A stretch of 64,000 nucleotides of DNA from Aristolochia californica (GCA_029961685.1 JARWKL010000016.1:5333207-5397206), one strand, 5' to 3'. Positions 20,651 through 35,428 are shown, numbered from the stretch's first letter. The notes: generated from the letters alone by a model not told the origin. Program-made: numbers and translations.

Positions 20651-22400
20651 TCTTTCTTATATTCCCTTTCACTACCCTTTGCAGTCTTCCGACATTATCA
20701 GTCTACCACCGTTAGTCTCCTCTTACGGAGATTACAGAAATGGAACGGCAATGACATTAGCACTGAAAGAGCTACATTTGGAGCATTAAAGAGCTCATTT
20801 GCTTAGATTAACATTTAACGATTAATGGAACAGTAAAGGTCTTACACATGATTACAGATTATTACGCTGTTCTGTTCAGATTACAGAATCAAACCATGAG
20901 ACTCAAATCTAGAGAGAAGAGGAGAGGATCGGAAGGGGAAAGTGGTAAATGGGAATTTGTCCTTTTGTAAGGAGTAGAAAGAACCGGCTGGAGACCCACT
21001 AAGAAAGAACCGGCTGGAGACCCGCTGGTAAGAAAAAAAAACCTGCTTTCTCTCTCTTCCGTTTGCCTGCTCAATAAATAAAAGAGGGAGAGTGGGTGTG
21101 CATGGACAAAGATGCACAGCCACGTGATGCCACACCAAATCTAGACCCAGTAACCTACTCCCCCTCCCCTCCATCTCTGTTTCCCAACTCCCCCGTCTCC
21201 CCACCCACTTCTTTTCTTTTCTTATATTATGCTCTCATCCTGAAGTTGCAGAAGGGATTCAATATTTCAATCAGGAATTTCTAGTATTTAACAGAATTTA
21301 GATATCGCTATTACCCGATGATTAAACTGACTTAATGTACAAAAATTCATTCATGGAACTCTGATGCTTCGTACTTTGTTCTGAAAGATCAGAATATATA
21401 ACTGTAAAACACCCTTTAATTGATTTAAAATTATGATTTACCCTTTTTCTTCCCCCAGACGAAAGCTTTCTCATAGTTTTATTCAGTAAAAAACTTTTAC
21501 AAAGAATCAAAAGGAAGAAAGAAAAAAAATAAAAAATAAAAAAAAGTCCAAGAGCGATTTCAGATGGAAGCAAGAAGATGAAGAATGAGGGAAGAGGGTA
21601 TTTGTGTCATTCTGAAAAGCACGTAAATTCGAGTAACGGCTGGCATTCAGGGGAGGGAGGGAGGGAGGAGAGGAGAGGAGAAAGGTGGTCCACCTCTCTG
21701 TCCTTTGTGACCTCTTAATCCACTTGCATTTTTTAAAATTTTAAAGTGTACTTCTCTACACCTACCCAAGGGTTCCCTCCCCTACACAAACAGGCCAAGT
21801 TGTCCATATCAATCTCTCAGGCCGTATAGGTATAAAATACTGTATTAAAAATATCAAACAAGGAATAAAAAGACATAAATGTAAATATACCCACGGATGG
21901 AATTTTTTAGTGAGGATTGACTTGGAAAAAGTATGTCGGGAGAGCCTTGAGCAAAATCCTCTAAATCTTTGGGTGGATTTGATTCAAGCAAATCACATCC
22001 AAGAGAAACCCCCTTTTTTTTCTATCCTTCAGGTTTCATCAATCCAGGTTTCATCATATTTTTTGTCCATTCCCCTTTTCCTCCATCTCTCTTTTATTGC
22101 AGCCACTCTACTGCCCATGCCGCCTCCTCGGACTCAAACCCAAACCCCTCTTAGAAAAACACGCTATCTCAGCTCAGCCAATTTGTAACTTCAATTTCGA
22201 ACGTAACAGATTAATAAGTTGATAGGGGTATCCGACCCTTAAAAAGGTCAATAATGGAAAGGGATGGTAGTACCGCATTCCTATACATGAAGCGACCCAT
22301 CCCATCCTTTCAATTCCCCTGGAGTGGACTGAAGTGACACCCCATGTAAAAAGTCACTACTCCACACTCCTCCCAGGCCCACCCCTAACACTCTCTTAAG
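20651..22400. other. Intergenic, upstream of GRF
   Basis: No gene is recognised. GRF regulatory sequence is expected near the left side. Short open frames on both strands have no homology or coding signature. Confidence 0.35.
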
Positions 22401-25352
22401 CGGCCTCGCCTACGTCTTCCTCCGTGTCGCGCGTGTGACTTTCTTTCACCTTTTTTCCTCTTCTTTGGAAATTGGAATCCGGGAATGGGGCGGTTAGTGG
22501 TCGCTTGCGGAAAATGTTTTTAATCCTTTTTGTTTTTGTCTTCCCCTTTTTTTTTTTTTCCGAGGAGGGATCGCTTTTCCGGGTCGTCATCATATCGGCT
22601 CGGAATCCGAACTTCGACGTCGACGCGTCGGGGAAAGCTTCGGGGCCCACCCTGGTCCCTCCACGTGCCTTCCTTCCCTCTCGTCTCTTTCGCGAGGAGA
22701 ATGGACGAGAGTGTTTAGGTGGACCCCCGTCCCTTTTGCGGCTCCTGCTTCCTCCTTGCCGACATACTAGTGGTTTTTTTTTTTTTTTTTTTTTAACTGC
22801 TTTTTAGAACTGACTCTGCCTCACGACTCCTCTATCTGACACGTGTCCCTACGTAAGTTTGAAAATATTCAGGTATTTAGGTAATTTAACTATTATTTAT
22901 TAAATAAAATAAAAATAAATGCAAATATCTCATACCTAGTTAGGTAACGAGCCAAAAATGAGGGGCTAAGCCCGGATCTCGTGGGGGTTTTGAGTGTCTC
23001 CGAGACACACGACACATAAATATGAGATATGACCGTTCAGAATTAATATAATCTCCAATCAAGCTCTACATTTATTACACAAATTTATGTGGGTCAGGTC
23101 CATGACGCCAATGTAGATATACCACCTTGTATTAGTAGCATTCAATTCTTTCATTACATATCCTGACCTTTTTTTTATATTTTTTTATTTGTTACATGAA
23201 TTATGATACATAGTACATACACATTTTATGAAATGACTAGGGAGGGGGTAATCTACGAATGCTACTAAAATGTCAGAATTGAAGTTATCAATCCAGCCTT
23301 GCTCCCAAGGTAGATGTGCATTGTAAATGTAATAAATTTTTATGTAATGCCTATAAGAGAAATTGATTGTGTAGCCTTAGTATTGATACTATATCATCAT
23401 TCATTAATTTTACAATGATACAAATGTACAAAATACTGCCTTGTATTATTAGTATCTAGTCTATCATTATTATAAGCTCAGGCAGCAATTCTGGAACATG
23501 GTACATACCCTTATTAAAAACAAGACATATAAATGTGACAGACAAGGGTTTTAAATAGTTTTTTAATGCAAGTGCAACCTTTGTGTCATGGTTAGTGGTT
23601 GCGAGGCAACAAAGCCTTTTACTCTTCCACCCAACCATTCCTTTATTAATCACCATAGTTATTTCAAATAATTTTATACACTTGTAGAATTGGGATTATT
23701 TAATTAATATATGAATTTTAAAATAAGTGTCATTTTTTTTTATTATTTCTTAAAAATATAAAGTTTGGAAGTAAGTCCCTAATTTTGACCCTAATTATCA
23801 TATTTGATTTAGTTTTTTTAAAAGTATAGGAGGGTATTGAATTGAGGCTACCGGTTTGGACTTGAATTAGGGTGGGGATCGGGTTGGGTTTTATAGGAAC
23901 CTGACCCAACCCGACTCCAACCTAACTCACATATGAGACAAAGAAACAAAGCGGGATTGAGACGGGTCCGGTTTGGATTTTAATAAACCTGACCTGGACC
24001 GTACCTTGCATAGAGATGTTGAATGGATGTACACATACGGCTATTGAGAGTTTAATATCTAGAGAAGAGAATGGCATTGAATGGCAAATTTGATGTGGGT
24101 CCGGTCCACGATACGTACACATTGTATACTTGTATTAGTATGAAGCAGCTCTTTCATTACATACCCTGCCCTTATTATATACTTTTGAGAGTAATGGTGA
24201 TACATCATAAATACACCATTACGACTTGATGTGAATATAAATTAGAAATGACCGATTCTGGCAGCTATTCTGATACACACTCTATTACCCTTTATAAATG
24301 TGAGGGACAAGGGTTATAAAGAAAGCAAGTACAACCTTTCATGTCATGATTAATACTTGTGAAGCTTCCCTTTTACTCTTACAACCAACCAATCCTTTAT
24401 TCAAATATTTAAAACTAGTTTAGTGGGGGATGGGGAGGCATAATTCATACTAATTAAATCTACCAGTGTGGAGTACCTTCAACTCTTAAATAGGCCCTCA
24501 AACTTGACTTCAAAAGACCATCCTCTAACCATTTATGTGTTACATACTTGTGGTGAGAGTTAAATTGCTTGTGGCCTTTATGAACATTTGTGATGGTCTC
24601 TGGCACGTTTGCTAGCATGCAATGCATGAGAATCGAGATACATACGTTTTTATTTGAATACTAGGATTTGAAGGATATTTTATTCTTTTACGATTTTTAT
24701 CTCTGTAGGAACTTATTTATTGATATTTATGATTCTTAATGTCACTTACCTAGGAACATAAATGGGGAGATAGAGATAAAGATAAATAGTAATTGAAACA
24801 GATCAAACGTGGGCGGTGGGAAGAGTCCATTGTTATGATCTGGACTTTGATTTTGATTTTTTTTTTTAAAAAGAAAAAAGAAAGAAAACTACACGAAATT
24901 TGAGAAGTTGAAGTAGTTTTAGTTCCCAACGAATACATATTCTATGATCATGTTCTCACCGTCTTGGGAACTGTAAAAGATTAAAAAGAAAACACTATGG
25001 GGTTTGTTTGTTAGGGTTGTTTTTTAAGGGTATAAGACTCAGGCTTTTCTTTTGGATTGGAGTTTTCAATAATTAAACATGGAGCAAAAGGAAGGGACCA
25101 TTTTAAATATTTAGGGTTATAATAAAAACCATTTTTATAATTTTTAAATAATTATTTTATAGAATAATATTTTATGGGCACACTAAACAAGCAAGTGACC
25201 CTTTGAAACGCCCCTACATGTCCTTTTATCTCTTATCTTTGGTCAAGGGACACATGATGTGCCCTCACATGATTTTAGAAAGTTCACTCACCCTTTTAAA
25301 ATGTTTTAACTTTTTTTTTTTAAAGTTTTATGATCATCTTTGTTTGTCCTAA

Positions 25353-25355
<3 letters not shown>
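22401..25355. other. Intergenic, with a GC-rich patch and a diverged duplication
   Basis: A GC-rich patch at 22400-22850 ends in a 24-nt poly-T run and might be a promoter remnant, but no gene follows. Two diverged direct copies lie at about 23060-23690 and 24080-24420, sharing TTATGTGGGTC(A/C)GGTCCA, CTTTCATTACATA, GACAAGGGTT and TTTTACTCTT blocks. No coding sequence is supported. Confidence 0.4.

Positions 25356-25438
<83 letters not shown>
25356..25438. repeat. CT/GA dinucleotide microsatellite
   Basis: About 41 uninterrupted CT units. An antisense frame of alternating Arg-Glu is an artefact of the repeat. Confidence 0.97.
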
Positions 25439-25441
<3 letters not shown>

Positions 25442-27276
25442 TTCATTCCCACTATATTATACTTTGCTTGAGACAAAGGCATTAGGAGGATTAAACAAAA
25501 GGGGGGTGAGCCTTGGATTTTTTCCCTTCCTTCCACCCCTTTTTCTCTGGCTTTACTTGGATAGTTAGTTAATCATTCACCAAAGTAAAGTCAATCCTCC
25601 CCATAGATAGTGGTGGCGGCGAGTGGAGTTGAACCGGTGTGGCTTTTGCTTGGCTCCGTTCCCATTTGGGGCCATTATCTTAGGGGTCTGTTTGGTACCC
25701 CTAGAAGAAAAAAAATTAAGAATTTGATCATTATTATTCTAAAAAATAATTAGTAAAAATGAGATAATGATTAAATTCTTATTTTTTCTAACTATTTTTG
25801 GGAATAATAATGGTCAGATTCTTTTTTTTTTTTCTTGTCTTTCTTTTTCATGGGATTCTTAACATACCCTAAAAGTAGTTGAACTAGACCATGATTTTTA
25901 TTAGATCAAACCAGACCAAACAAAACTTGAATTTGTGCAGTAAGTATCGGGCACTCCACAACATATTTCCACATTACACTATATCCAACTATCCAAGGAA
26001 GAAGATTCTTGACCATATAATGCATTTCCCAAGAGTAATTAGGCTTGCTAAATTAGCTAGTTTAACATATAATTTATCAACACTAATCAAGCAAGGTGAA
26101 AAAAGTTTTATATTAGTCTAATCAGCCAATAATGTTGATGTTTTGTAGTGTTAATAGGATTAGAGTCACATGGCTTACGCTTGACCATGTGCCACTAGTA
26201 CCTAGGCTTTAACCACTTTTGAGCTCATGCTGTGCAACATTGTGAGGTATTTTAAACACAAGACTTGAACATAGAGAGTGTTGGCCTTGGGTGCCATTTC
26301 CAACAAGCTCATGCATCATTTACATTGTTTAATTAGTTGAAGTTTGTGCTTCACTCATGACATCAACAATCTTAGAATGAGACCCAATTATCTAAACGAG
26401 AGGAAAGGGCATAAAGATCCATAGAGCAAACTTGGATGAACCACATACTCCTAGAAAACCAAAAGATGCTACTTGTCATGCTTAGAGATAATTAAATGGG
26501 ATAATCTTGTATATTTTAATGGCAACTAGTTAAAATAAATTGCACTCTTAAGGGACAAGGATCACTCAAATCTTGTGTCACATGCCCTTGAGAGTTGAGA
26601 GAGAAGAAAAACTTGATTAGTTTAATGATTATTTGGAAGAATTCTAAATAATTAGTCCAAATCATATGGCTTGGGAGATCTTAATAATATCCCTTGTTTT
26701 TAAATTAATATTATCGTGCATAAGTTGTAGAATCATGTCCAAAATGGGGTAGTGAATGTTCAATCCGTCTTTTGGTAGATCCAATCGCTGGTTGAGTCAA
26801 CTCGACCAGTTTTTTTTAAGAACCTGGGTAGAAAACTATGGTTTCCATACACCGCACAGGTTTTATTTTCATTTTTGTTGCGTAATTACTCAAATAACAT
26901 GCAAATGGTGTCAATTAATTATTTTTATAATTTTTTTTTTTTTTTAGTTGTGCTTCACACAGGGTTCATGCTAATAACCATAAAAAAAGGAAGGCTAGAC
27001 TTAAGTACATAACTTTTGTTTCTTTAAAAAATCAGATCTATTTACAAGAATGTCATTTAGTTCATTATATTTATATGAATACCATCATCTCAATTGTATC
27101 ATTAAAAATTAATAAAAATAAAAAAGCTTAACATAACATTAATATGAAAACACGAGATAATAAATAAATTTAGAATAAAAGAAATCAAATTTTAAGTTAT
27201 TCAATTCAATTTTAATGGTAAAAAAACTAGGTGTGCTTGAAATTTATATGAATTTAGGCCCCTAACTATAACATAA
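25439..27276. other. Intergenic, no gene recognised
   Basis: AT-rich DNA. A start GGGTCTGTTTGGTACC near 25685 resembles ends of some plant MITEs, but no matching inverted end is clear. Poly-T runs at 25821 and 26931. Confidence 0.35.
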
Positions 27277-28590
27277 GTTGGGGGTAGGGGTGGCTTCAAA
27301 CCGAGCCAGCTCGCGAGCGGCTCGTGTTCGGCTCGGTTCGACTCGTTATATTTCGAGCTCGAGCCGAACTCGAACTCAAAAATAGGCACGTTTAGGTTAA
27401 CGAGCCGAGCTCAAGCAGAGCCATGTTCGGCTCGTCGGCTCGCGAGCCGACTCGTTAATTAACGAGCGGCGGGATCGGGGGTCTCTCTCTCGCCCTCGCT
27501 CTCTTCTCTCTCGAAATTTTTTTTTCGGTCTCTCTCCCGCCCTCGCTCTCTTCTCTCCCGAAATTCTTTTTTCGGTCTCTCTCCCGCCCTCGCTCTCTTC
27601 TCTCCTGAAATTTTTTTCGGTCTCTCTCGCGCCCTCGCTCTCTTCTCTCCTGAAATTGTCGGTCTCTCTCTCTCGCCCTCGCTCTCTTCGTCTCCTCCTT
27701 CCCTTCTCTCTTTTTCCTCCTCCTTCCCTCTCTCGGCCTCCATCTCCCTTCTCCCTCTCACCGACGGTGCCCCTTTCGCCGCCGCCGCACCTAATCCTTC
27801 CCCCTTCTCTACCTCTCATCGTCGTCACCGTCGACTCCTGTAGCGTCGCCCTCACCTCGTCGTACCCCAACTAGAGCGGCTGCTCTGGACCCTTTCCCAT
27901 CGTCGTCACCCCCCTACCACCGCCTGCTGCCGCCGTCAAATCAGTCGGCCACCACTCTCACTGGAACGGGAACCCCCGGACACCTAAAGTTTCGGAGACC
28001 TAAGCTGGGGGGGGTGAGATTATTTTCCCCCCTCGACGCTCCGTCCCGCACAGCGTGCGAACTCGCACGTGCAGTTCACACATGCGAGTTCGCACGTGTG
28101 GTTTTTATTAAAAAAAAAAAAAACTTGCAAATTTGATCAAATATAATGAGTTAAAGTTAGCATTTGATCAAATTTTCCTTTTTATTTTTTATAATTAATC
28201 ATGTACACAGTTAATTGGCTCACGTAATTATTGTATTAATGTATAATAAACAACAATCAATAAATAATATAATATCTAATTTAGATAATTAATATATTAA
28301 CTATACATTAAATTACTTATTTGTGTTGTAATCATGTTTTTTTTACCTAATTTGTGGTTTAAATATTATGTTTTAATTAAGTATACTATTATAAGTTATT
28401 CATTTTCTTGTTTTTTATATTTTGCTTATTTTGGGGCACTAACACTGGAAACTGTTTTTCAATGTATATGAACTTGTCCACACTAACACCAAGTTTGAAA
28501 TTGAATTTCATGTAGAGGAATTAAATGAATTTGAAGCAGGAGATGAAGATGAATTTCAAATTTTAAGTTTGTTGACTAACCCCCCTTATA

Positions 28591-28746
28591 ATTCTCATAT
28601 CCACAGTAGCTTCGGAGTCATTATTTAGTGTTGGTGGTAAAGTAATAAACTCGTATAGTTCTTCCTTGGTACCAAATACATTTCAAACTTTGATTTGTGA
28701 CACTGGTTGGGTTCGGACTCTTCACGGTATAAAGAAAAATCAAAAG
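28591..28746 (+). pseudogene. hAT transposase C-terminal remnant in copy E
   Basis: The same 52-codon exon as in copy D, with TVASESLFSVGGKVIN and SSSLVPNTFQTLICDTGWVR, ending at GTGAAT. It has a few substitutions relative to D but no stop. The rest of the transposase is absent. Confidence 0.75.
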
Positions 28747-29326
28747 GTGAATTTCTTTGATTAATTATTTATTACGATATTTTTTAGTTTTATTTATTAA
28801 AATTTTGTTTTATGATTACAGTCTGAGAAGATGAGTGTAGAGATAATGCTACCAGCTACATGATTTTTCACGTTTTTCTCATCATGGTAATTTTAATATT
28901 TTTAATGACATTAAGTAACTACTAGTGGAAGAGTATTTTTTTATCTGACAATAACTAATTTTATTTTTTGTTTTAGTCATAGGTAGAGATTTTGCTCAAG
29001 CAAGGACGTATATTATTTTCTAGCACAAAGAGAAATAACTATAGTTTGTAAATTTATAATAGATTTATAGTTTTTATTTGGGTGATTGTAAATTGATAGT
29101 GATATTTCATCTAATTTTGTTGTGTTTGATTATTGTATGGAATTTATTTATAATATTATGCAGTGTATGGAGTGTTTAGACTATTTTATGGAATGTATAA
29201 ACAATTTATTGGAGTGTTTATGGAATGTATAAATAATTTTATGGAGTATTTATGCAGGTATTATGTATGTTGATTATGCCTAATTTTATATAGAGATCAT
29301 GTCGAATTTTATACAGGTATTATATT

Positions 29327-29461
<135 letters not shown>

Positions 29462-29996
29462 TATGCTTAATTTTAAGTATGCCCAATCTTATACATGTAT
29501 TATATATATAGGTTATGTCCAAATTTATGTAAAATGTATACATAATTTTATATATATTTTATTTGGTATATATTTTTTGAAAAGTTTTAAATGTATGTTG
29601 AGGCTCGAGTTCAGCTCGAAGCTCGACTCGAACTCGTTGGGCTCGAGCTCAACTCGAAATATTTAAATCAAGCTTGGCTCGAACATAGGCAGGTTTGGGC
29701 TCGGCTCGGTTCGATGCCACCCCTAGTTGGGGGTAGGTTGAATTTGGAGCCTTTGAAGGTGGACAATAGGAATTGTGTCCCTTATGTGCCTTGATTGCGT
29801 AGTGGGAAGACATAAATATATGTTTAACTCTAGTTTGTCCATATAATCTTAGTTTCTGAAATTAGTTAAGAGTAGCTGATTTTGTTATATAGGTAAAGGT
29901 GAAATTCCTTTGGGGGTAGCTGATATATGGAAGGTGGTGGTAATGAATCATTTCTAAATAGTTTACAGAATGAGTCAACCCATAAAGGTACTCTTA

Positions 29997-31225
29997 GGGG
30001 GGTTAGTCAACAAAATGGATTTTTGAAGTTCATGTTCATCTCCAACATGAAAATCAAGTCAGTCATGTACATGAACTTTAACTTTGCACTTGGTGTTAGT
30101 GTTGACAACTTCATGTACAGTCGAAAACAGTTTCCAGTGTTAGTGTTCCAACATGAGAAAAACGTAAAAAACAAGAGAATCCCTCAACCCCAAATTAGGT
30201 AAAACAACTATTATTACTACACGAATAAGTTATTTAATGTATAATTAAATATATTAATATATTTATTAATTGAATTAGATATTTTATTGTGCATTCATAT
30301 GGTAATTACATGAGTCAATAAAATATGCACATGATTAATTACAAATAATAAATAAATAAAGTTATAAATAACCAAAACGAAAGTAATAGGTTGAGTTATT
30401 AATTTATTAATAACATATGATATACTTTAACCTAAAAATGAATGATTACAAGAAAAAAATGATCTAATCATAACTTTAACACACTATATATTTGTACATA
30501 ATATATTTTATGTATTATTAATTAATAATATATTGTCACAAAATTTAAAACCATTGGTTCAATTAATTATAGAAATCAGATAATTAAACCAAAATAAATA
30601 TATTAAATAAATAAAAATAATTATTTTATTTAAAAATTATAAATTAATGATTTTTATGACGATAGTTTAATTTTTCCTAACTTATGAAAAATTAAACCAT
30701 CGTCGTCTTCCTCAGCGGTGGGCCAGCAGGCAACGACGACGGTGGTGGCCAACACCGACAGAGGCGGAGGTCAAGAGTGGGGGGAGAGGGACGCCGAGAG
30801 AGAAGAGAAGCCTTCACCGAGGGAGGAAGGCCTCCCTTCCTCTCCTCTCCCTCTCGACCTCCGTCGCAGAGCCTCTCGGTCTCCTATACTCTACAACGAA
30901 GGTTGAGAGGGAGAGGCCGTAGAGAGGGAGACCAGAGAGGGACGGTAGAGATGAGATAGGGAGGGAGAGAAGGGGTGCGGGAAACGGAAATGAGCAGACT
31001 GATGGAGGGGGTGTGCGGCAAAGAGAGGGGCGCGCTCGTTTCATGTACATGATTCTTAAACTTGGGCGGAAAACGCTTTCCCTCGTTTATGCTTTGGACA
31101 CGATCTCGTGAGTCATGTTAGTCATGTACATGACTTGAACTCCGGCGCTCCACTAATGACCTTAGGACATGAACTGAGTAATATGGCTGAAGTTCATGTC
31201 CTGATTCATGTTGACTAACCTCCCC
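29997..31225. mobile_element. PIF/Harbinger non-autonomous element G with TTA TSD
   Basis: Left end GGGGGGTTAGTCAACAAAA (29997), right end GTTGACTAACCTCCCC (31225), flanked by TTA (29994-29996 and 31226-31228), the preferred PIF/Harbinger target. Internal order matches element F: subterminal GTTAGTG copy, palindrome around 30116, AT-rich part, purine-rich block (30715-31040) and CACTAATGACCT. No transposase. Confidence 0.85.
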
Positions 31226-31310
31226 TTAGGGGTTAGTCAATATTGAATTTATAGTTGAAGTTAGACTTCAAATTGAAGGCAATGATTTGATTCAACTTCA
31301 ACTCTTCCTT

Positions 31311-33793
31311 GGGGGTTGCGGGGGTTAGTCAACAAACTGGAAATTTGAAGTTCATCTTCATCTTCATCTTATGTATCTACATGATCTTCATCTTCGAAAT
31401 GAGTGTTTGTGTGGACAAGTTCATCTTCGAAATCTTCGAAATGGGTGTTAGTGTGGACAAGTTCATCTTCATCTTCATTTTCGAAATATAAAACCATTAA
31501 TTTTATTAATTATAAAAATGAGTTAATTAAACCAAGTGCCTGAGTTAACAATATTTAATTACCATTATTAAATCACTAATACAATAGAGTAAATAAAAAA
31601 TAAATATGATTAATGAATAAAAAAGTATTATATTAATAACATATGATAGATTTTTTACATGGTATTAAATAATAATATATTTTTAAAAAAATTAAAAGTA
31701 ATTAATTAATCAAATGCATAATTTAATTATATTTTATTTACCAGAGACTTAAATATGAAGTTTAATATAGTAATAAAATTGAACAAAAATAATAAATAAA
31801 TACATATACAACTTTTTAATAACCTAAAATAAAGATTATTCAAATAACGAGTTTGTGCCTTTAATATTAAAATCATCAAGTTACAAGTTTAGTACATATG
31901 AACGACACATGTTCAAAAGTAATAAGGTACAACCATCATTTATCGTTCCACATGGAAGTCGATATGGCACCTCGAAATTGTGCGACTCTTGTGGATTGTA
32001 ATGCACTCTGCCTTTGAAAGCTTGTTACTTGGCTACCCTCATCCTCAAGACCATCGCAATCATCGTTGTCTGTATCATCGATTGCACCTAATTGGACCGC
32101 ATCACCTCCTCCACCGAGCTCGCCACCCAAATCATCATCTTCATCTTCAAATATATCATCATAATCCTCTCTACGTATATAATTGTGCAATATGAAACAA
32201 GCATGTACAATTTTCACCTAGATCTTAAAAGAAAATGGAGGAGGGCATTTTAACATTTGAAATTGAGCTCATAGATTAAACTCTTAGATTAACCTATCTA
32301 TTGTTTACATTAATCTCTAGTTAACTCTTTTAAGCACTCCTTAATATGGAGTTTACCATTCCCTTCCATTCCTGTTGAGTATTTAAACTGAGTTTGGATT
32401 AAAAAATCAATCTTTTTTATGGGCCAAAAGTGTGATATATATCTAATGTTCTTTGGCCTTTCTTATCCATTACTGTCATTGTTTCAGTTCTTTTTTTCAG
32501 ACCTGACGTGGTTTTTATTGAGTTTTTCCAACCTGGCTTTGGTGCAAGGGAAGTTGCACTAACCACACAGCTCTATCTCTACCACTTCCAGTGACACACT
32601 CAAAGAACCACTTTAAGGGTACACACAGTGTTTTCAAAAGAGCTGATTAAAAAATATGTACCTTTTAGCTGCTCCATATATCCAAAGTAGTGCTTCAAAC
32701 AAAAATGAGCGACTTGGTATTCTCTCATTCAAGTTGTAGGCACTAGCCGAGTTTTACTTGTGAATTCTGAACCAGTTATTGAGATAGTTTACTGAAAATG
32801 TTGAACAACTCTGATTCACTGATTCACAAAAAATAAATGTCTGATTTTATCTCTAGTTAATCTCTTGAACCATTTTAAGTATGCCCTAAAAATAATCCCT
32901 AACCCGAATCAAGAATTTAGACCCTAAACTGTAATCCTAAATCCCACAATTATGAACAAACAACCCCCAATTAGGCACTAAAAATTAAATTAAATTAAAT
33001 AAAACACTAATTTAATGAAAAAAAGTAGGGTTTGGTCATACCTTCTGAAATTTGGGGAAAACCGAAGCTGAAGGGTGAAATCGATGCCTAATGGGTAAAT
33101 CGATATCTAATATAAATAGAAATTAAGCAATCGATGCCCAAATGTCAAAATTGAAGAAAATCGAAATCGAAATGGGGAAATCGAACAAAATTGGAAGGTA
33201 TTTTGGGGGAAAGGAGAATAGCGAGGGAGAGAAGGGAATGGGAGGCTGAAAGGGAGAAGAGAGGGAGAAGAGAGAGAAGAAAGGGAGGTCGAGAGGGATA
33301 AGAGAGAGAGAGAGAAGCGAGAGAGAAAAACAGAGAGCCCAAGAGAAGACCGAGAGCCGGAGGCTGGAGACGAGAGAGGGCGAGTTTGAGAGAAGATCGA
33401 GGGCCGGAGGCCGGAGGCCAGAGACGAGAGGGAATAGAGACGGAGGCCAGAGAGGAGAGTCAAAGAGAAGAGAGGGAGCAGAGACATCGGGGGCGCAAGG
33501 AGACGAGAGAGGGGTGCGAGAGAGAGGGAGGAAAAAAACAGAAATGAGGACGCGCGAGAGAGGGAATGCGAAGAGAGAGAGGGGAAAAAAAATCAATCGC
33601 AGCGCGTGTCCTTCATCTGGAAGAATGGGAAAAATGGTCTTCAACGAGATGAAATTTTTTATAACATGGAGATGAAGGACCGCTTCATCCCCAACATCCA
33701 GATGAAATGTCATCTGCGCTTCACTAACGACTTCAACTGTTGAACGGCGTAATGCGGTTGATCTTCATCTCGAACTTCAAGTTGACTAACCCC
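31311..33793. mobile_element. PIF/Harbinger internal-deletion element C, nested in H
   Basis: Left end is a G-rich start with GGGGTTAGTCAACAAACTGG (31320; G-run from 31311) followed by repeated TTCATCTTCATC and GTTAGTGTGGACAAGTTCAT. The right end is AAGTTGACTAACCCC at 33793, followed by TTA. It holds the transposase C-terminal remnant on the minus strand and a purine-rich right arm (33220-33600) closely matching 4840-5200. The left flank does not show a clean TTA, so the exact left boundary is uncertain. Confidence 0.6.
31936..32268 (-). pseudogene. PIF/Harbinger transposase C-terminal remnant
   Basis: On the minus strand, residues around MKIVHACFILHNYIRRED, an Asp/Glu/Gly-rich linker and a tail ending STSMWNDK correspond to the last exon of the transposase at 43432-43914. 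A stop lies just upstream of the conserved part. Catalytic Asp motifs are absent. It marks element C as a deletion derivative of an autonomous PIF element. Confidence 0.75.
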
Positions 33794-35428
33794 TTAGGGT
33801 AGATGAATTCAAGTGCACTGGAAAATAGATTCCAATGTTAGTACCCTAAAATGAAAAAATAACATCTAAACAGGAGAATGAGTAATTTTTTATAATATAG
33901 TTAAATAGAACATATACCTAAACAGATAATTAACCAAAATAAACACGATTACTACACAAATATATTAATAAACTAATTAATAAAATATAATATTATATTA
34001 ATTAAAGATAACAATTTATTATAAAATAATATAATAATTATGTGTGACTGTAATAAATTATAAAAAATAAAAAATAAATTAAAAAATAACATAAGCTAAT
34101 ATAATAAATAAATAAATAAATTTTTAATAACATAAGATATATTTAAACATTAAAAATCACTAATTTAATACAGCAATAAAAAAATTATTTTATCAATAAC
34201 ACAATATATACTAATAATATATTATCAAAAACTTTAAAACCATTGGTTTAATTAATTATAATAATGGGATAATTAAACCAAAATAATTAATCAAATGTTT
34301 ACTTTAATAATTATTTAATTACGACTATTAAATCATTAATTTAATACATTAATTACAAATTGAATATACTAAATAAATAAAAATAACTATTTTATTAATA
34401 ACTGAAGATGAATTTTTCACGTAGTATTAATTAATAATATATTTTTACAAAATTAAAAATGATTAGTTTAATTAATTATAAAATAGGATAATTAAACCAA
34501 AATAATTGATCAAATGCTTTCTTTAACAATATTTTAATTACCATTCTTAAATTTCCAATGGCTGGAAAATAAGTTTTATTAAACAAAAAATAAAAATAGG
34601 TTAATTAAACCAATATAATTGATCAAATGTTTGATTCAATAATATTTTAATTACCACTATTAAATCACTAATATAGTACAATAATTAAAAAATAAATATA
34701 ATAAATAAATAACGCTAGTTTACTTTTTCCTAACTTAGGAAAAATTAAATCACAATGTCATCTTCCTCACGACGCCAATAATGGTAGGGAGACAAGCCTA
34801 GATTCAAGAAGATGAACACAAGGAATCTGTTGTCCCTCACATAAGATAGTTTTAATGCTTCAAAAAAGCCGAAACCCTTAATTTTTGTAGACTCTCCCCT
34901 CCTTAGAGCGTCCCTTGCATAGGCCTCTCCAAGATCTCTACATCCTTGTAACTTCTGGTTTTGAGGGTCAAGATGAATCGGGAGTTGTAACTCTAACTAG
35001 TAGGCAACGGCGACGGAGGTGGCACTCTGATAGTACACCAGAGGTGACAGTACGTCGAAGGCCTTGCAACAGAGACGCTCTACGACGCAGCGGCGACAGG
35101 CAATTGCGATGGGGCTCTGTGATGTAGACCGAGAGGGAGACAAGAGAGGGAGAAGGCAGAGGGAGTGCGAAGATAAGAGTTAGAAGAGAGCGGGAGAAAT
35201 AAAATTTCAAGGGAGGAAGGACGAGAGGGAGAAGAGTGTGAATCAAAAAAAAAAAAATTTGACGCGTCCCGAACGATGACTTCAAGTGAATGATTCAAAA
35301 AATCGGGCTGAATCACAATTCCACCATTTTAACCTGAGTAGATTACCTACGCATTCACCACTAACGACCTAATTAAATGAACTACGTAGTGCGCATAAAC
35401 TTCATTGTTGACTAACCCACCCACCCCC

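Noticed and set aside
25306..25536. Arg-Glu repeat open frame
   Set aside because: Translation of the CT/GA microsatellite.
25680..25880. MITE beginning GGGTCTGTTTGGTACC
   Set aside because: No convincing inverted partner end or target duplication.
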